Below, in pieces: positions 7,654 to 13,960 of a stretch of DNA of 28,651 nucleotides; positions within the stretch are counted from its first letter, which is position 1, and each line of letters begins with the position of its first letter. This DNA comes from a virus. The notes beneath the pieces were generated by a model, which had not been told where the DNA came from, did no database searches, and worked only from the letters and a program-made list of their open reading frames with translations. The translations under genes were made by a program, and so were the position numbers. The DNA lies in the IMG/VR virus record IMGVR_UViG_3300041964_000176, positions 1-28,651 of that record; one strand, given 5' to 3'.

Positions 7654-9078
7654 ATGAGCAAACAAAGCATTCTCGCCGCCTGTGCCACTGCCAACCTTAC
7701 CCCACAGCAAACAGCGTATGTACTCGCCACGGTAGAGCATGAAACTGCTGGAACATACCAGGCGATTGAGGAGTGGGCAAGTGGTGACGATTACGAATGG
7801 CGCGAAGATTTAGGCAATACCCAGCCAGGGGATGGTAGGCGATTCAAGGGCAGAGGTGCAAGTCAGATTACTGGTAGACGCAACTATCGCGTGTTCGGGG
7901 AACTACTGGGAATTGACTTGGAGGGAAAGCCAGAATTGGCACTGAAAGAAGACGTGAGTGATCGCATTCTTATTCTGGGCATGACTCAAGGACTGTTCGC
8001 AGGAGTCAAATTAAGTGATTACATTAACAGCCAAAAGTGCGATTACTACAATGCTCGACGCATAATCAACGGGACGGATAGAGCCGAGCATATCGCAAAG
8101 TTGGCGGCACAATGGGAGAAAGAATTATTGCGGTCGGTTGCGGCGATCGCACTTCAACAAAGCTCAGTGACCGGAGTCTCCGGTCACCTCACCTCATCCA
8201 CTATGCCAAATCCTGCTGTCTTCCGAACCCGTTGCAACACCTTTCTCAAAAAAGAACCGTCAAGCGCGGCTAGCCTTCCTCCTGAAAAAAAGGTTGAACT
8301 GCCAGAAGGCGTGTATCTCAAAGCTCTGGACTTCCAATCAGTGGGCAGACACTATAAAGTCGTGCTAGAAACTCAGAGGATAGCTTGGGAACGTGCGGGG
8401 TTAATGCGAAGCTTTGCAGTGTCAGAGGGTGAATGGTACGTGTATGGTACTCCAGCCTCACCCAGTCCGCACGTCGAAGTTTATCCGTCACTGCCGATTG
8501 CTACGACCAACCCAACTCCGACAGCGGCTCAACTTGCAATGCCGAAACCTTTGGCAATACCATCAAGCTCGGTCATTCTGAAGGTTCCTTACCTAAGCCA
8601 ATTGGATAACGCTGGCGACCCTTACGGAACGTGCAATGTAACCTCAGTCGCAATGTGTCTCGCCTACTATGGGCATCCGATTCGTAACAGCCAAGGAATG
8701 CAGCTTGAGGATGAGCTAAACCAGTACTGCTACAGCAACGGCTTAGATCGACACGTACCCACGGATCTGAAGAAGCTACTGGAAGCTTATGGTTGCAAAG
8801 ATGACTTTCAGCTCGACGCAAAGTGGGCAAACGCCAAAACTCATTTAGCTGGGGGAAATCCACTCATTGTTCATGGCTACTTCACCCGCACTGGACACAT
8901 CATCGCCATCATTGGTTACAACGAAAAAGGATTCGTTGTGAATGATCCCTACGGCGAGTGGTATTCGAGCGGTTATGATTGCGATCGCAGCGGGGCAAAG
9001 CTCACATACTCCTACGAAATGATGAAACAGACTTGCGGAACTGACGGGGATTTATGGCTTCATTTTGTTTCTAAATGA
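7654..9078 (+). CDS. GH19-type endolysin fused to a C39-like cysteine peptidase
   Basis: I chose ATG 7654 over TTG 7630 because the GH19 domain begins at once. The protein is 474 residues. At about 1-165 is a chitinase class-I/GH19 lysozyme-like domain, with Thr-Val-Glu28-His-Glu30 as candidate acid and the Gly-Arg-Gly-Ala-Ser-Gln-Ile-Thr-Gly segment at 66-74. A linker at 166-210 contains one copy of the dispersed palindrome read in frame. Residues about 215-265 resemble an SH3-like binding module. At about 305-474 is a C39-type papain-fold domain with Cys327 (Tyr-Gly-Thr-Cys-Asn-Val-Thr), His415 (Thr-Gly-His-Ile-Ile) and Asn430/Asp431. It would cut peptidoglycan glycan strands and perhaps cross-links. 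There is no signal peptide, so release would need a holin. Part of lysis, or of interbacterial killing. Confidence 0.85.
   Translation: MSKQSILAACATANLTPQQTAYVLATVEHETAGTYQAIEEWASGDDYEWREDLGNTQPGDGRRFKGRGASQITGRRNYRVFGELLGIDLEGKPELALKEDVSDRILILGMTQGLFAGVKLSDYINSQKCDYYNARRIINGTDRAEHIAKLAAQWEKELLRSVAAIALQQSSVTGVSGHLTSSTMPNPAVFRTRCNTFLKKEPSSAASLPPEKKVELPEGVYLKALDFQSVGRHYKVVLETQRIAWERAGLMRSFAVSEGEWYVYGTPASPSPHVEVYPSLPIATTNPTPTAAQLAMPKPLAIPSSSVILKVPYLSQLDNAGDPYGTCNVTSVAMCLAYYGHPIRNSQGMQLEDELNQYCYSNGLDRHVPTDLKKLLEAYGCKDDFQLDAKWANAKTHLAGGNPLIVHGYFTRTGHIIAIIGYNEKGFVVNDPYGEWYSSGYDCDRSGAKLTYSYEMMKQTCGTDGDLWLHFVSK
8167..8187. repeat. Dispersed palindrome, copy 2, inside the endolysin gene
   Basis: GTGACCGGAG-T-CTCCGGTCAC is a perfect palindrome of 10-bp arms. 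It is read in frame as Val-Thr-Gly-Val-Ser-Gly-His in the linker between the GH19 and SH3-like regions, so the host ORF is kept open. Confidence 0.95.
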
Positions 9079-9093
9079 ACCGCCCCATAAAAC

Positions 9094-9121
9094 AAAAACC
9101 CCAGCCGTTGCGCTTGGCTGG
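9094..9121 (-). terminator. Terminator for the minus-strand three-gene operon
   Basis: CCAGCC (9101-9106) pairs with GGCTGG (9116-9121) around a 9-base loop. The A-run at 9094-9098 reads as a T tract on the minus strand. It sits downstream of the gene ending at 9223 and could also stop plus-strand transcription from the endolysin gene. Confidence 0.65.
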
Positions 9122-9192
9122 AGTTGAGCTTGCTTCACTTGAGAACTGTTCAGCGTTTTTGTAGTTAACGCTATTTTAGCTTACTTCCCGGA

Positions 9193-9202
9193 GTGACCGG
9201 AG
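9193..9202. repeat. Half copy of the dispersed palindrome
   Basis: GTGACCGGAG matches the left arm of the palindrome; the right arm is not conserved (ATCTGTTC follows). It may be a decayed copy, 3' of the gene ending at 9223. Confidence 0.5.
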
Positions 9203-9222
9203 ATCTGTTCATGCGCGATCGC

Positions 9223-9447
9223 TCAAACGAAAAAAGTAAGTGTGCCAAGATCAACAGCATTAGCTGGTTGGCAAATCGGTTTAGCTTTGTTGTGAGGACG
9301 AGCTTTAACTTCAAAAAGCCTGTAAGCTTCTTCTTCGGTATCGGCTAAAACAGCAAACCCCATAATTTCGTGCCGACGAAGCTGACGCGCAAGTTCTATA
9401 TCATCTTCAACTAAATCAATTACTACAAATCCCTGCCAATCGGGCAT
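9223..9447 (-). CDS. Hypothetical small protein, 74 residues
   Basis: The ATG at 9447 begins Met-Pro-Asp-Trp-Gln-Gly. The first 50 residues are acidic and read as beta-alpha structure (Phe-Val-Val-Ile-Asp-Leu, Glu-Asp-Asp-Ile-Glu-Leu-Ala, Glu-Glu-Glu-Ala-Tyr-Arg-Leu-Phe); the tail is basic and Pro/Asn-rich. It is the last gene of an RHH-led operon and overlaps the upstream gene by 25 bases. A toxin or accessory partner of the RHH protein is possible from context only. I do not recognise the family. Confidence 0.6.
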   Translation of the reverse strand: MPDWQGFVVIDLVEDDIELARQLRRHEIMGFAVLADTEEEAYRLFEVKARPHNKAKPICQPANAVDLGTLTFFV

Positions 9448-9695
9448 TGTATTTTATGTACTCCGCTCACTGCTGGAACCCTAGGAGAAGGGTTCACTAT
9501 TCTGTCATCCGACGCTCTGATCATGGTGATTGCAACCGTAATAATAGGCTCCCAATCTTTAGATATCGGTCGCTCTTCCTGAGTCTCGGAATTAACTTTA
9601 ACTGCCATCCCAGAATTCAAGTCGCACTTCCAAATAACACCAAACTCATCAATAGCGCTTACTTGCTTTGTTAGATAGTTCGTAGAATCATTCAT
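9423..9695 (-). CDS. Hypothetical protein, 90 residues
   Basis: The ATG at 9695 overlaps the TGA of the RHH gene (ATGA), which indicates translational coupling. The first half alternates charged and hydrophobic residues, with Phe-Gly-Val-Ile-Trp-Lys-Cys and Pro-Ile-Ile-Thr-Val-Ala-Ile-Thr strand-like runs, suggesting a small beta-rich fold. The C-terminus is Pro/Arg-rich and overlaps the start of the next gene. No known motif is seen. Middle gene of a three-gene operon. Confidence 0.6.
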   Translation of the reverse strand: MNDSTNYLTKQVSAIDEFGVIWKCDLNSGMAVKVNSETQEERPISKDWEPIITVAITMIRASDDRIVNPSPRVPAVSGVHKIQCPIGRDL

Positions 9696-9892
9696 ATGCC
9701 TTCGCTCTCCTCAATAACTGCATCCACCACCAATACTCCCGGATATTCTCTGACCCAAAACTCAAGCGCTTCAGCTCTGGATGGCAACTCCTCAAGGATG
9801 GCTATCTCCTCAAGCCTTGCCCAACACTCTGGGGTTATCCTTAGCGTGTGGCGCTGTTTGGCTTGACCTTCTCCCCAGTCAGGTTTTCTCAT
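9692..9892 (-). CDS. Ribbon-helix-helix-type regulator
   Basis: This is a 66-residue protein. After a basic start, Arg-His-Thr-Leu-Arg-Ile-Thr-Pro-Glu is the DNA-contacting beta strand of an RHH fold. Helix 1 (Trp-Ala-Arg-Leu-Glu-Glu-Ile-Ala) and helix 2 (Ser-Arg-Ala-Glu-Ala-Leu-Glu-Phe-Trp-Val) follow, as in CopG/MetJ-like repressors or antitoxins. It is first in an operon with two coupled genes. An 8-bp inverted repeat covering the -10 box lies 20 to 47 bases upstream of the start codon, so autorepression is likely. Targets beyond its own promoter are unknown. Confidence 0.7.
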   Translation of the reverse strand: MRKPDWGEGQAKQRHTLRITPECWARLEEIAILEELPSRAEALEFWVREYPGVLVVDAVIEESEGI

Positions 9893-9912
9893 GTTTATTT
9901 ATAAGTAACTGT

Positions 9913-9939
9913 CTGTCTATTATAGCACGATATAGACAG
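9913..9939 (-). promoter_or_regulatory. Promoter -10 box covered by an inverted-repeat operator
   Basis: CTGTCTAT (9913-9920) and ATAGACAG (9932-9939) are perfect 8-bp inverted repeats with an 11-base spacer. On the minus strand a perfect TATAAT (9919-9924) overlaps one arm, about 27 bases before the RHH start codon. No consensus -35 is visible. The layout fits a repressor dimer pair blocking RNA polymerase. Confidence 0.6.
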
Positions 9940-10077
9940 GCACAAAAACTATTGATTGCTACACCTCTAGCCGTTACTTCAGTACCGTTAACCAGATTGG
10001 GTAAACTTGAGACGTAGTGAGGATATTTGGCTATTGCTACCCCAAGCTTACCAAGAGTCAACCAAACTAAACCAAGT

Positions 10078-10316
10078 AAGTATAAATACTCAAAAAACAG
10101 GCAAAAACAAAACCGTGCTACTTAATCCTTTTCTCTTGACATTCATGGTACGCTTATATCTTTTATTTACCCAGGAGAATATAAAATTTCTATTCGTTGA
10201 AAAGAAAAAGCTCTCGAATGTCCCAAGAAAAGGATTAAGTAGCACGGTTTTAATCTAAGCGAATATGTGTCATTTTGCTCTTAATTAAGATTGCCCGTTT
10301 TTAGGTACTTATACTT
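10078..10316. repeat. Nested inverted repeat, MITE-like
   Basis: Inner arms of 26 bp are perfect inverted repeats (10109-10134 and 10226-10251). After three mismatched bases, 7 more paired bases follow (10138-10144 and 10216-10222). An outer imperfect pair, 10078-10104 and 10291-10316, flanks these. The 71-base core is AT-rich with no ORF. It fits a miniature inverted-repeat element, a large attenuator or a replication-linked cruciform; no target duplication is clear. It fills most of the 551-base gap between the RHH operon and the gene at 10444. Confidence 0.8.
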
Positions 10317-10340
10317 AGCTCAGTTTTCACCAAACAGCGG

Positions 10341-10346
10341 TATAAT
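10341..10346 (+). promoter_or_regulatory. Candidate -10 box for the gene at 10444
   Basis: A perfect TATAAT sits 98 bases before the start codon in an AT-rich stretch. No clear -35 is at 16-18 bases. It is the only good promoter element between the nested repeat and the gene. Confidence 0.35.
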
Positions 10347-10443
10347 ATAAAGAACTAAAAAGCACAATCCCCGCAAGCGATGAAGACACTTACAGGGATC
10401 TTGGGACTTAACCCAGTGCTGCCAATCTCATACCAGATTAGCA

Positions 10444-11310
10444 ATGAACAACTTACCAGTATTTTACGATAAAGCCAAGACACCCGCACAGGGATTCGCT
10501 ACAAAATTCCTTGCCCCTAATAGTCCAGAACAGCGGCACTTGTTCTCTCTCTACATAGCCAACTGGAACAAGCGTAAAACTCTAAATGCAATGGCTGTGG
10601 TTAACGGAATAATCTACTCCATTGCCAAGAGGTATGGTGCTGTAACGTATGTCATGGTTGATGACGGCGAGAGTGAAAAGCGTAGCTATACTATCCACCG
10701 CAACAAACTCCAGAGGCTAGTCAAGAATGGCTGTGACTACCTCAAGACAAGCATCATGGGGTTAAGGACTTACGTAAAAGATCATTGGAAGATGGCATCT
10801 TCTAACGGCAATGCTGTTCGCGCTGTCCGTGACGCTTTACATGAGATGGGACTAATTAAGGCTATCAAAACTCACAAAGGCGGTTATAGCTGGTCGGTGT
10901 TTAGAAACATAGATGTGGCTGGTTTGTTTGTTTTGTACGAAATGCTTGAGGAGAGTTTGCTCAATTACTGGTTCGTCCCCTTCGAGGAGTTGCCAGAACA
11001 CAAGGGATTACTTGTTAAAAAGCTCTACAACACAGCCAGCAATCTTTTAGGCAAGTTATACCGCCGTCTACTGTCAGAAGGGGCGGTAGGGCGAGATATG
11101 TACGGGAATGAGGTTTATCGCCCTGGCGAACTTCCTCCTGAACCAATAGAGACTGAATCAGAAGACACCGAGCCTACTACAGGAGAAACACCATGCCAGT
11201 CCCCGACTTCACAAGACCCGACCCCCAGCGCGACGAATTTGAGAAGAGATACAAGGGAATGCGCCGTCCCGACTTCAACGGTGGTGATGTCACGATGGCA
11301 AGACCTATGA
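10444..11310 (+). CDS. Phage protein with a winged-helix-like segment, possible replication or regulatory role
   Basis: This is a 288-residue protein. The N-terminal half is basic (Asn-Lys-Arg-Lys-Thr-Leu near 42). Residues about 115-155 resemble a winged helix: a helical part Ala-Val-Arg-Ala-Val-Arg-Asp-Ala-Leu-His-Glu-Met-Gly-Leu-Ile, then a Lys-Gly-Gly-Tyr-Ser-Trp wing. A helical domain continues to about 215, and the last 65 residues are Pro/Glu/Thr-rich and probably disordered. It starts after a 551-base gap with a nested inverted repeat, the layout of an initiator next to its origin, but I see no iterons and no Rep catalytic motif. The final 39 codons overlap a better-looking gene in another frame, so the real C-terminus may be shorter or altered. 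Function unassigned. Confidence 0.65.
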   Translation: MNNLPVFYDKAKTPAQGFATKFLAPNSPEQRHLFSLYIANWNKRKTLNAMAVVNGIIYSIAKRYGAVTYVMVDDGESEKRSYTIHRNKLQRLVKNGCDYLKTSIMGLRTYVKDHWKMASSNGNAVRAVRDALHEMGLIKAIKTHKGGYSWSVFRNIDVAGLFVLYEMLEESLLNYWFVPFEELPEHKGLLVKKLYNTASNLLGKLYRRLLSEGAVGRDMYGNEVYRPGELPPEPIETESEDTEPTTGETPCQSPTSQDPTPSATNLRRDTRECAVPTSTVVMSRWQDL

Positions 11311-11402
11311 CGAAGCTTGAGCTTGAGCAATACCGCGAGTATTGTCGGAATCAGGGGCGATCGCTAGCAACTGAGGAGAATGAGTATCAGATGCCATTTT
11401 GA
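11193..11402 (+). CDS. Hypothetical protein overlapping the preceding gene by 118 bases
   Basis: The ATG at 11193 follows a good Shine-Dalgarno (AGGAG at about 11180). The 69-residue product is charged and protein-like (Phe-Glu-Lys-Arg-Tyr-Lys, Lys-Leu-Glu-Leu-Glu-Gln-Tyr-Arg-Glu-Tyr) and resembles short phage proteins of unknown role. The frame it overlaps looks like low-complexity shadow in this stretch, so I trust this one more. It ends 3 bases before the convergent membrane gene. Confidence 0.6.
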   Translation: MPVPDFTRPDPQRDEFEKRYKGMRRPDFNGGDVTMARPMTKLELEQYREYCRNQGRSLATEENEYQMPF

Positions 11403-11405
11403 GGA

Positions 11406-11915
11406 TTAAGGTTCATCGTCAAAATAACTTACTCGCTCAGTCGGCTTCCTTGCAGGGTATCTTGTGCTAGGTCGTGGGCGTTGAGCGCCGTCGAAACGCT
11501 GTTCTGGAACAAAAGCTTGCTCGTAGACATTGCGCCCCATCAGCCCCATCACCTGACTTACCTCTTCCGGGCTTTGACGACTCCTAGGACGCTCAGGTTG
11601 TAGTGGTTGAGCTGAATACTTAAAATAGTCTGCCTGCTCTTGTACGGTAGCTTCCCGCTCCAAGTCTTCCGTAGTCGGGTGCATCGTAGCAGTTTTGTTG
11701 GTGAAAACACTCTTGACCCCAAGGGCGATCGCACCCACTCCTCCCAGCAGCGTACTGAGAGCCGTCAGAGGCGCTTTGTCTATGCCTATTACTTTATTGC
11801 CGGGAACCGAGGAGATAGTCGTGGCAATAGTGCTGGCTAAACCAATGCAGACAGCAGCGGTGCATCCTGTCCAAGTGGTAATCCAGTCGAGGTCTTCCTT
11901 TGAGAATTTAGCCAT
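11406..11915 (-). CDS. Two-helix membrane protein, possible holin
   Basis: This 169-residue protein has two predicted membrane helices at about 13-36 and 48-70, separated by a short polar turn (Pro-Gly-Asn-Lys). A long hydrophilic, Pro/Arg/Glu-rich cytoplasmic tail of about 100 residues follows. Two closely spaced N-terminal helices fit class II holins, and a GH19 endolysin without signal peptide lies 2.3 kb away. The long tail is unusual for a holin, so another small membrane anchor is equally possible. Convergent with 11193-11402. No RBS stands out. Confidence 0.6.
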   Translation of the reverse strand: MAKFSKEDLDWITTWTGCTAAVCIGLASTIATTISSVPGNKVIGIDKAPLTALSTLLGGVGAIALGVKSVFTNKTATMHPTTEDLEREATVQEQADYFKYSAQPLQPERPRSRQSPEEVSQVMGLMGRNVYEQAFVPEQRFDGAQRPRPSTRYPARKPTERVSYFDDEP

Positions 11916-11959
11916 GTCTGCATGAGGGTAAGATTGAGTTGCTTTTTATCGTAGCCTTC

Positions 11960-11965
11960 TATAAT
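11960..11965 (+). promoter_or_regulatory. Candidate -10 box for the zinc-ribbon gene
   Basis: A perfect TATAAT is 28 bases before the preferred ATG 11993. A TTGCTT ends 15 bases upstream, which is short for a -35 spacer. HIP1 lies directly downstream. Confidence 0.35.
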
Positions 11966-11992
11966 GGCGATCGCACTAACCAAAAAGTTAGC

Positions 11993-12250
11993 ATGGCGTA
12001 CTCAATTACAGCTAACAACTGCCCTAGATGCGGTGGCGAGTCAATGATAGTTCGTGTAAGTCTATATCGTGGCGATATCTTTCAATGCAAATCTTGCTTA
12101 GTTCCTCACCCGACAAAGGAAGAGAAAACCCCTCTACTATGGTTTTGGGAAAGCGATCGCTTATGGGAAGATTTGGAGCAGCCAGAGGGTGAAGGAAAAC
12201 CAGAGCTTGTCAAAGTGATTTTAGCAATTGATCCAGACAGAATTATTTGA
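11993..12250 (+). CDS. Zinc-ribbon protein
   Basis: I place the start at ATG 11993 because the upstream 18 codons of the frame run over a promoter-like TATAAT. The 85-residue product has a four-cysteine ribbon: Cys10-Pro-Arg-Cys13-Gly-Gly and Cys32-Lys-Ser-Cys35, separated by a beta hairpin. An acidic, Trp-rich C-terminal region follows (Leu-Trp-Phe-Trp-Glu-Ser-Asp-Arg-Leu-Trp). Small ribbons of this kind bind nucleic acid or transcription proteins; no specific family is recognised. Alone on its strand in a promoter-bearing gap. Confidence 0.65.
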   Translation: MAYSITANNCPRCGGESMIVRVSLYRGDIFQCKSCLVPHPTKEEKTPLLWFWESDRLWEDLEQPEGEGKPELVKVILAIDPDRII

Positions 12251-12267
12251 ACTAGAGATCAGGTAAC

Positions 12268-12293
12268 AAAAAACCGCCTTCATCCGAGGGCGG
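12268..12293 (-). terminator. Terminator for the RHH gene at 12383
   Basis: CCGCCTTC (12274-12281) pairs with GAGGGCGG (12286-12293), one wobble, around a 4-base loop. The six A at 12268-12273 become six T on the minus strand. Convergent gene ends flank it. Confidence 0.75.
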
Positions 12294-12305
12294 CTGAGTA
12301 GAGTA

Positions 12306-12365
12306 AAGCGAGAAGGAGTTATAAGAAACAAACCTGAAAACCCTCTCTCTTTAGAGGAGGGATGA
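12306..12365 (+). pseudogene. TnpB C-terminal tail and right-end hairpin relic
   Basis: A short frame ends Glu-Asn-Pro-Leu-Ser-Leu-Glu-Glu-Gly-stop, with the stop inside GGGATGAAAG. CCCTC and GAGGG arms form the hairpin. The pattern parallels the relic at 7455-7514. Nothing else of the transposon remains. Confidence 0.45.
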
Positions 12366-12374
12366 AAGGGAGCT

Positions 12375-12392
12375 GGCAGGATTTATCCTGCC
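12375..12392. other. Perfect 8-bp hairpin at the RHH gene 3' end
   Basis: GGCAGGAT and ATCCTGCC flank a 2-base loop. The stop codon of the RHH gene (12385-12383) is inside. No T tract adjoins; it may stabilise the mRNA end. Confidence 0.5.
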
Positions 12393-12532
12393 TTGAAAAA
12401 TGGTTTTGGAAGTTTAGAAATATACTTCCGAACCAAGTCAGACATTGAACAGCCCTGTTTTTCCGCCTCTTGCTGTAATTGCTTGTATTCATATTCAGAT
12501 ACTCGAATATCTAGCTTTTTTGTTCTTGACAT
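12383..12532 (-). CDS. Ribbon-helix-helix (CopG-like) regulator
   Basis: This is a 49-residue protein starting at ATG 12532; the longer frame upstream reads as non-coding. The Lys-Lys-Leu-Asp-Ile-Arg-Val-Ser strand, a helix with Leu-Gln-Gln-Glu-Ala-Glu-Lys, the turn Gly-Cys-Ser-Met and a second helix Asp-Leu-Val-Arg-Lys-Tyr-Ile form a complete RHH fold. It acts as a dimeric repressor or antitoxin; no toxin gene adjoins. The sequence from 12622 upstream of it is an IS200/IS605-like left end, so its own promoter region may be partly replaced. Confidence 0.75.
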   Translation of the reverse strand: MSRTKKLDIRVSEYEYKQLQQEAEKQGCSMSDLVRKYISKLPKPFFKAG

Positions 12533-12626
12533 ACCATGCCATTCGTCAGTACAATTAAGTATAACAGGCGGGGTAACTAACCTGTATAAAAACCCTACAC
12601 TGCTTAACAGCAATCTGAACCTTGAC

Positions 12627-12888
12627 AAGTGAATCTATGCGGTTCTACTGCATTGTTCTAGCTTCTTTCCTCGCAGTAGGTAAAAGATTCAGGGGAGCTA
12701 GGCGAATCAGAATTTTGAGACAATTAGTTTCAATCTAAACAGGACTTGCAGTAATGCAACTACCGGAGGGCATCCGGGAAGTAACGCTTAGGGAGAGTCC
12801 CACCTCTGGGTTAGATAACGCAAGGAGTCTAATTTAAGTGGTCTCTGCGAACTAAGAATCCCCGCTGCTTTAGCACGGGGAGTGTCAA
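12627..12888 (+). mobile_element. tnpB-less IS200/IS605-type element carrying a guide-RNA-like right end
   Basis: The right end CCCCGCTGCTTTAGCACGGGG followed by AGTGTCAA has the form of the hairpin and TCAA terminus of ISDra2-like elements, where the TnpB guide RNA (reRNA or omegaRNA) ends. Upstream, 12735-12855 holds several GC-rich stem candidates and no ORF, as expected for the RNA scaffold. The left side begins after TTGAC (12622-12626) and has a two-tier hairpin: 12630-12636 with 12685-12691, and 12645-12651 with 12673-12679. No tnpA or tnpB is inside, so it is a non-autonomous derivative. The fossil guide is the sequence from 12889 on, within the KilA-N gene. The left boundary is inferred. 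Confidence 0.65.
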
Positions 12889-13646
12889 CCCATCTGCTCC
12901 TCGTCCTCGAAGTATTCAGCGATCGCTTTGTCGAGTTCATCACAAAGCTGATAACACCAGATACTTCGATCTGTTCCAGTGCAGTATCGTTTCTCCTTGC
13001 GTCGGACTAGCTCATATTTTGATAGCCAGTTACCAAGCTTCACCCGACGAGAAAGGTCAGCACCAATTCGACCGAAGCCCAACTCCTCGGCGCGTTCAGC
13101 AGCACCTAGCCAGCGCTCTCCTTCAATTTCAGGTTGCCGGGGTGCAATACCAAGTAAATTGAGTCCCCAGTCGCGTAATCCTTGGGAGAATCGAGGATTA
13201 TCTAATTCAATGCCTAGTTTACTGAGGGCGTCAACTCCCATCGCTAATCGCTCTTCTGGGCTTGGAGCCAGTTGCTGTTGGCGCTGACTAGCTTGTTCAT
13301 CTTTTAGCCACTCTTCAACCCATCCAAAAACAATGAACTCAAGTTCTACCGATAACCAAACAGCAAAGTTGACAGCTAATTTTGGATGAATCCAAGTGCC
13401 CTGTTCTTTACCTGTGAAATTGCCTTGAACTACAACGACTAAATCTGATACCGGATTTCCCGTAACAGTTGCCAGGTAAGCGATTGACTCTTTTGTTCGC
13501 TTAAGCCGCGACCAATCCGCAGGCTCTCTTCTGATACTCGTTGCTTGGTAGTATGCCTTGGCTAGTTGAGTTGCATTCACGTAACCATTGTGCTTTCGCT
13601 GTCCGATCAGCAATCCTTTCCATTCGCGGTCGATAATCTGTGACAT
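12885..13646 (-). CDS. KilA-N domain protein
   Basis: This is a 253-residue protein. Residues about 5-115 are a KilA-N domain: Asn-Gly-Tyr-Val-Asn-Ala-Thr at 20-26, Lys-Arg-Thr-Lys-Glu-Ser-Ile, and Gly-Thr-Trp-Ile-His-Pro-Lys-Leu-Ala then Phe-Ala-Val-Trp-Leu-Ser. KilA-N is a DNA-binding fold of phage and large-virus antirepressors and host-takeover proteins. The C-terminal 130 residues are helical, ending in a basic segment (Arg-Arg-Lys-Glu-Lys-Arg-Tyr-Cys) and an acidic tail; I do not recognise them. The stop TGA overlaps the right end of the adjacent IS-like element, so the original C-terminus may have been changed by the insertion. A second KilA-N gene lies at 24757. Confidence 0.85.
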   Translation of the reverse strand: MSQIIDREWKGLLIGQRKHNGYVNATQLAKAYYQATSIRREPADWSRLKRTKESIAYLATVTGNPVSDLVVVVQGNFTGKEQGTWIHPKLAVNFAVWLSVELEFIVFGWVEEWLKDEQASQRQQQLAPSPEERLAMGVDALSKLGIELDNPRFSQGLRDWGLNLLGIAPRQPEIEGERWLGAAERAEELGFGRIGADLSRRVKLGNWLSKYELVRRKEKRYCTGTDRSIWCYQLCDELDKAIAEYFEDEEQMG

Positions 13647-13735
13647 AATTCTGATTGCTCCTATGTGGTTTGCATTGCGTAGTGGGCAGGCGATCGCATC
13701 CAGAACTTCTCAGGGGACGGTGCGATCGCCTTTGT

Positions 13736-13939
13736 TTATTCGTAGTCGTAGATTTCGACGGTTCCATTTTCAAAGACAGTAGCAGTTAGTGGTTCGCCAT
13801 CATCGAAACGAATCACTATCGCATATCGCCAAACGCCTTTCACCTCCTCTGCAAAGTACTGCCAGATTCTTTGACCGTTGCTATCTTCTCTGATGGGTTT
13901 GCATAAATCCCACCAATCAAGCGCTTCTGTGTCGTTCAT
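13736..13939 (-). CDS. Hypothetical protein, 67 residues
   Basis: A Trp-rich small protein with Trp-Trp-Asp-Leu-Cys-Lys-Pro, Ile-Trp-Gln-Tyr-Phe-Ala-Glu, and strands Tyr-Ala-Ile-Val-Ile-Arg-Phe and Leu-Thr-Ala-Thr-Val-Phe. It has the look of a compact beta domain. It starts at ATG 13939, downstream of an ACTGTCAACAG motif that also precedes the 14013-14285 gene, so both may be co-regulated. I know no family. Confidence 0.6.
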   Translation of the reverse strand: MNDTEALDWWDLCKPIREDSNGQRIWQYFAEEVKGVWRYAIVIRFDDGEPLTATVFENGTVEIYDYE

Positions 13940-13960
13940 CAGAATTCATGATTGTTTTAC

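Noticed and set aside
9879-10061. Minus-strand 60-codon frame over the RHH promoter
   Set aside because: It runs through the -10 box and operator of the RHH operon and has no RBS.
10380-10472. 30-codon ORF overlapping the start of the 10444 gene
   Set aside because: No RBS, and the composition gives no support; could be a leader peptide but I cannot support it.
13501-13773. Minus-strand frame rich in Arg/Ser covering the KilA-N start
   Set aside because: It overlaps the KilA-N N-terminus in another frame and has low-complexity shadow composition.
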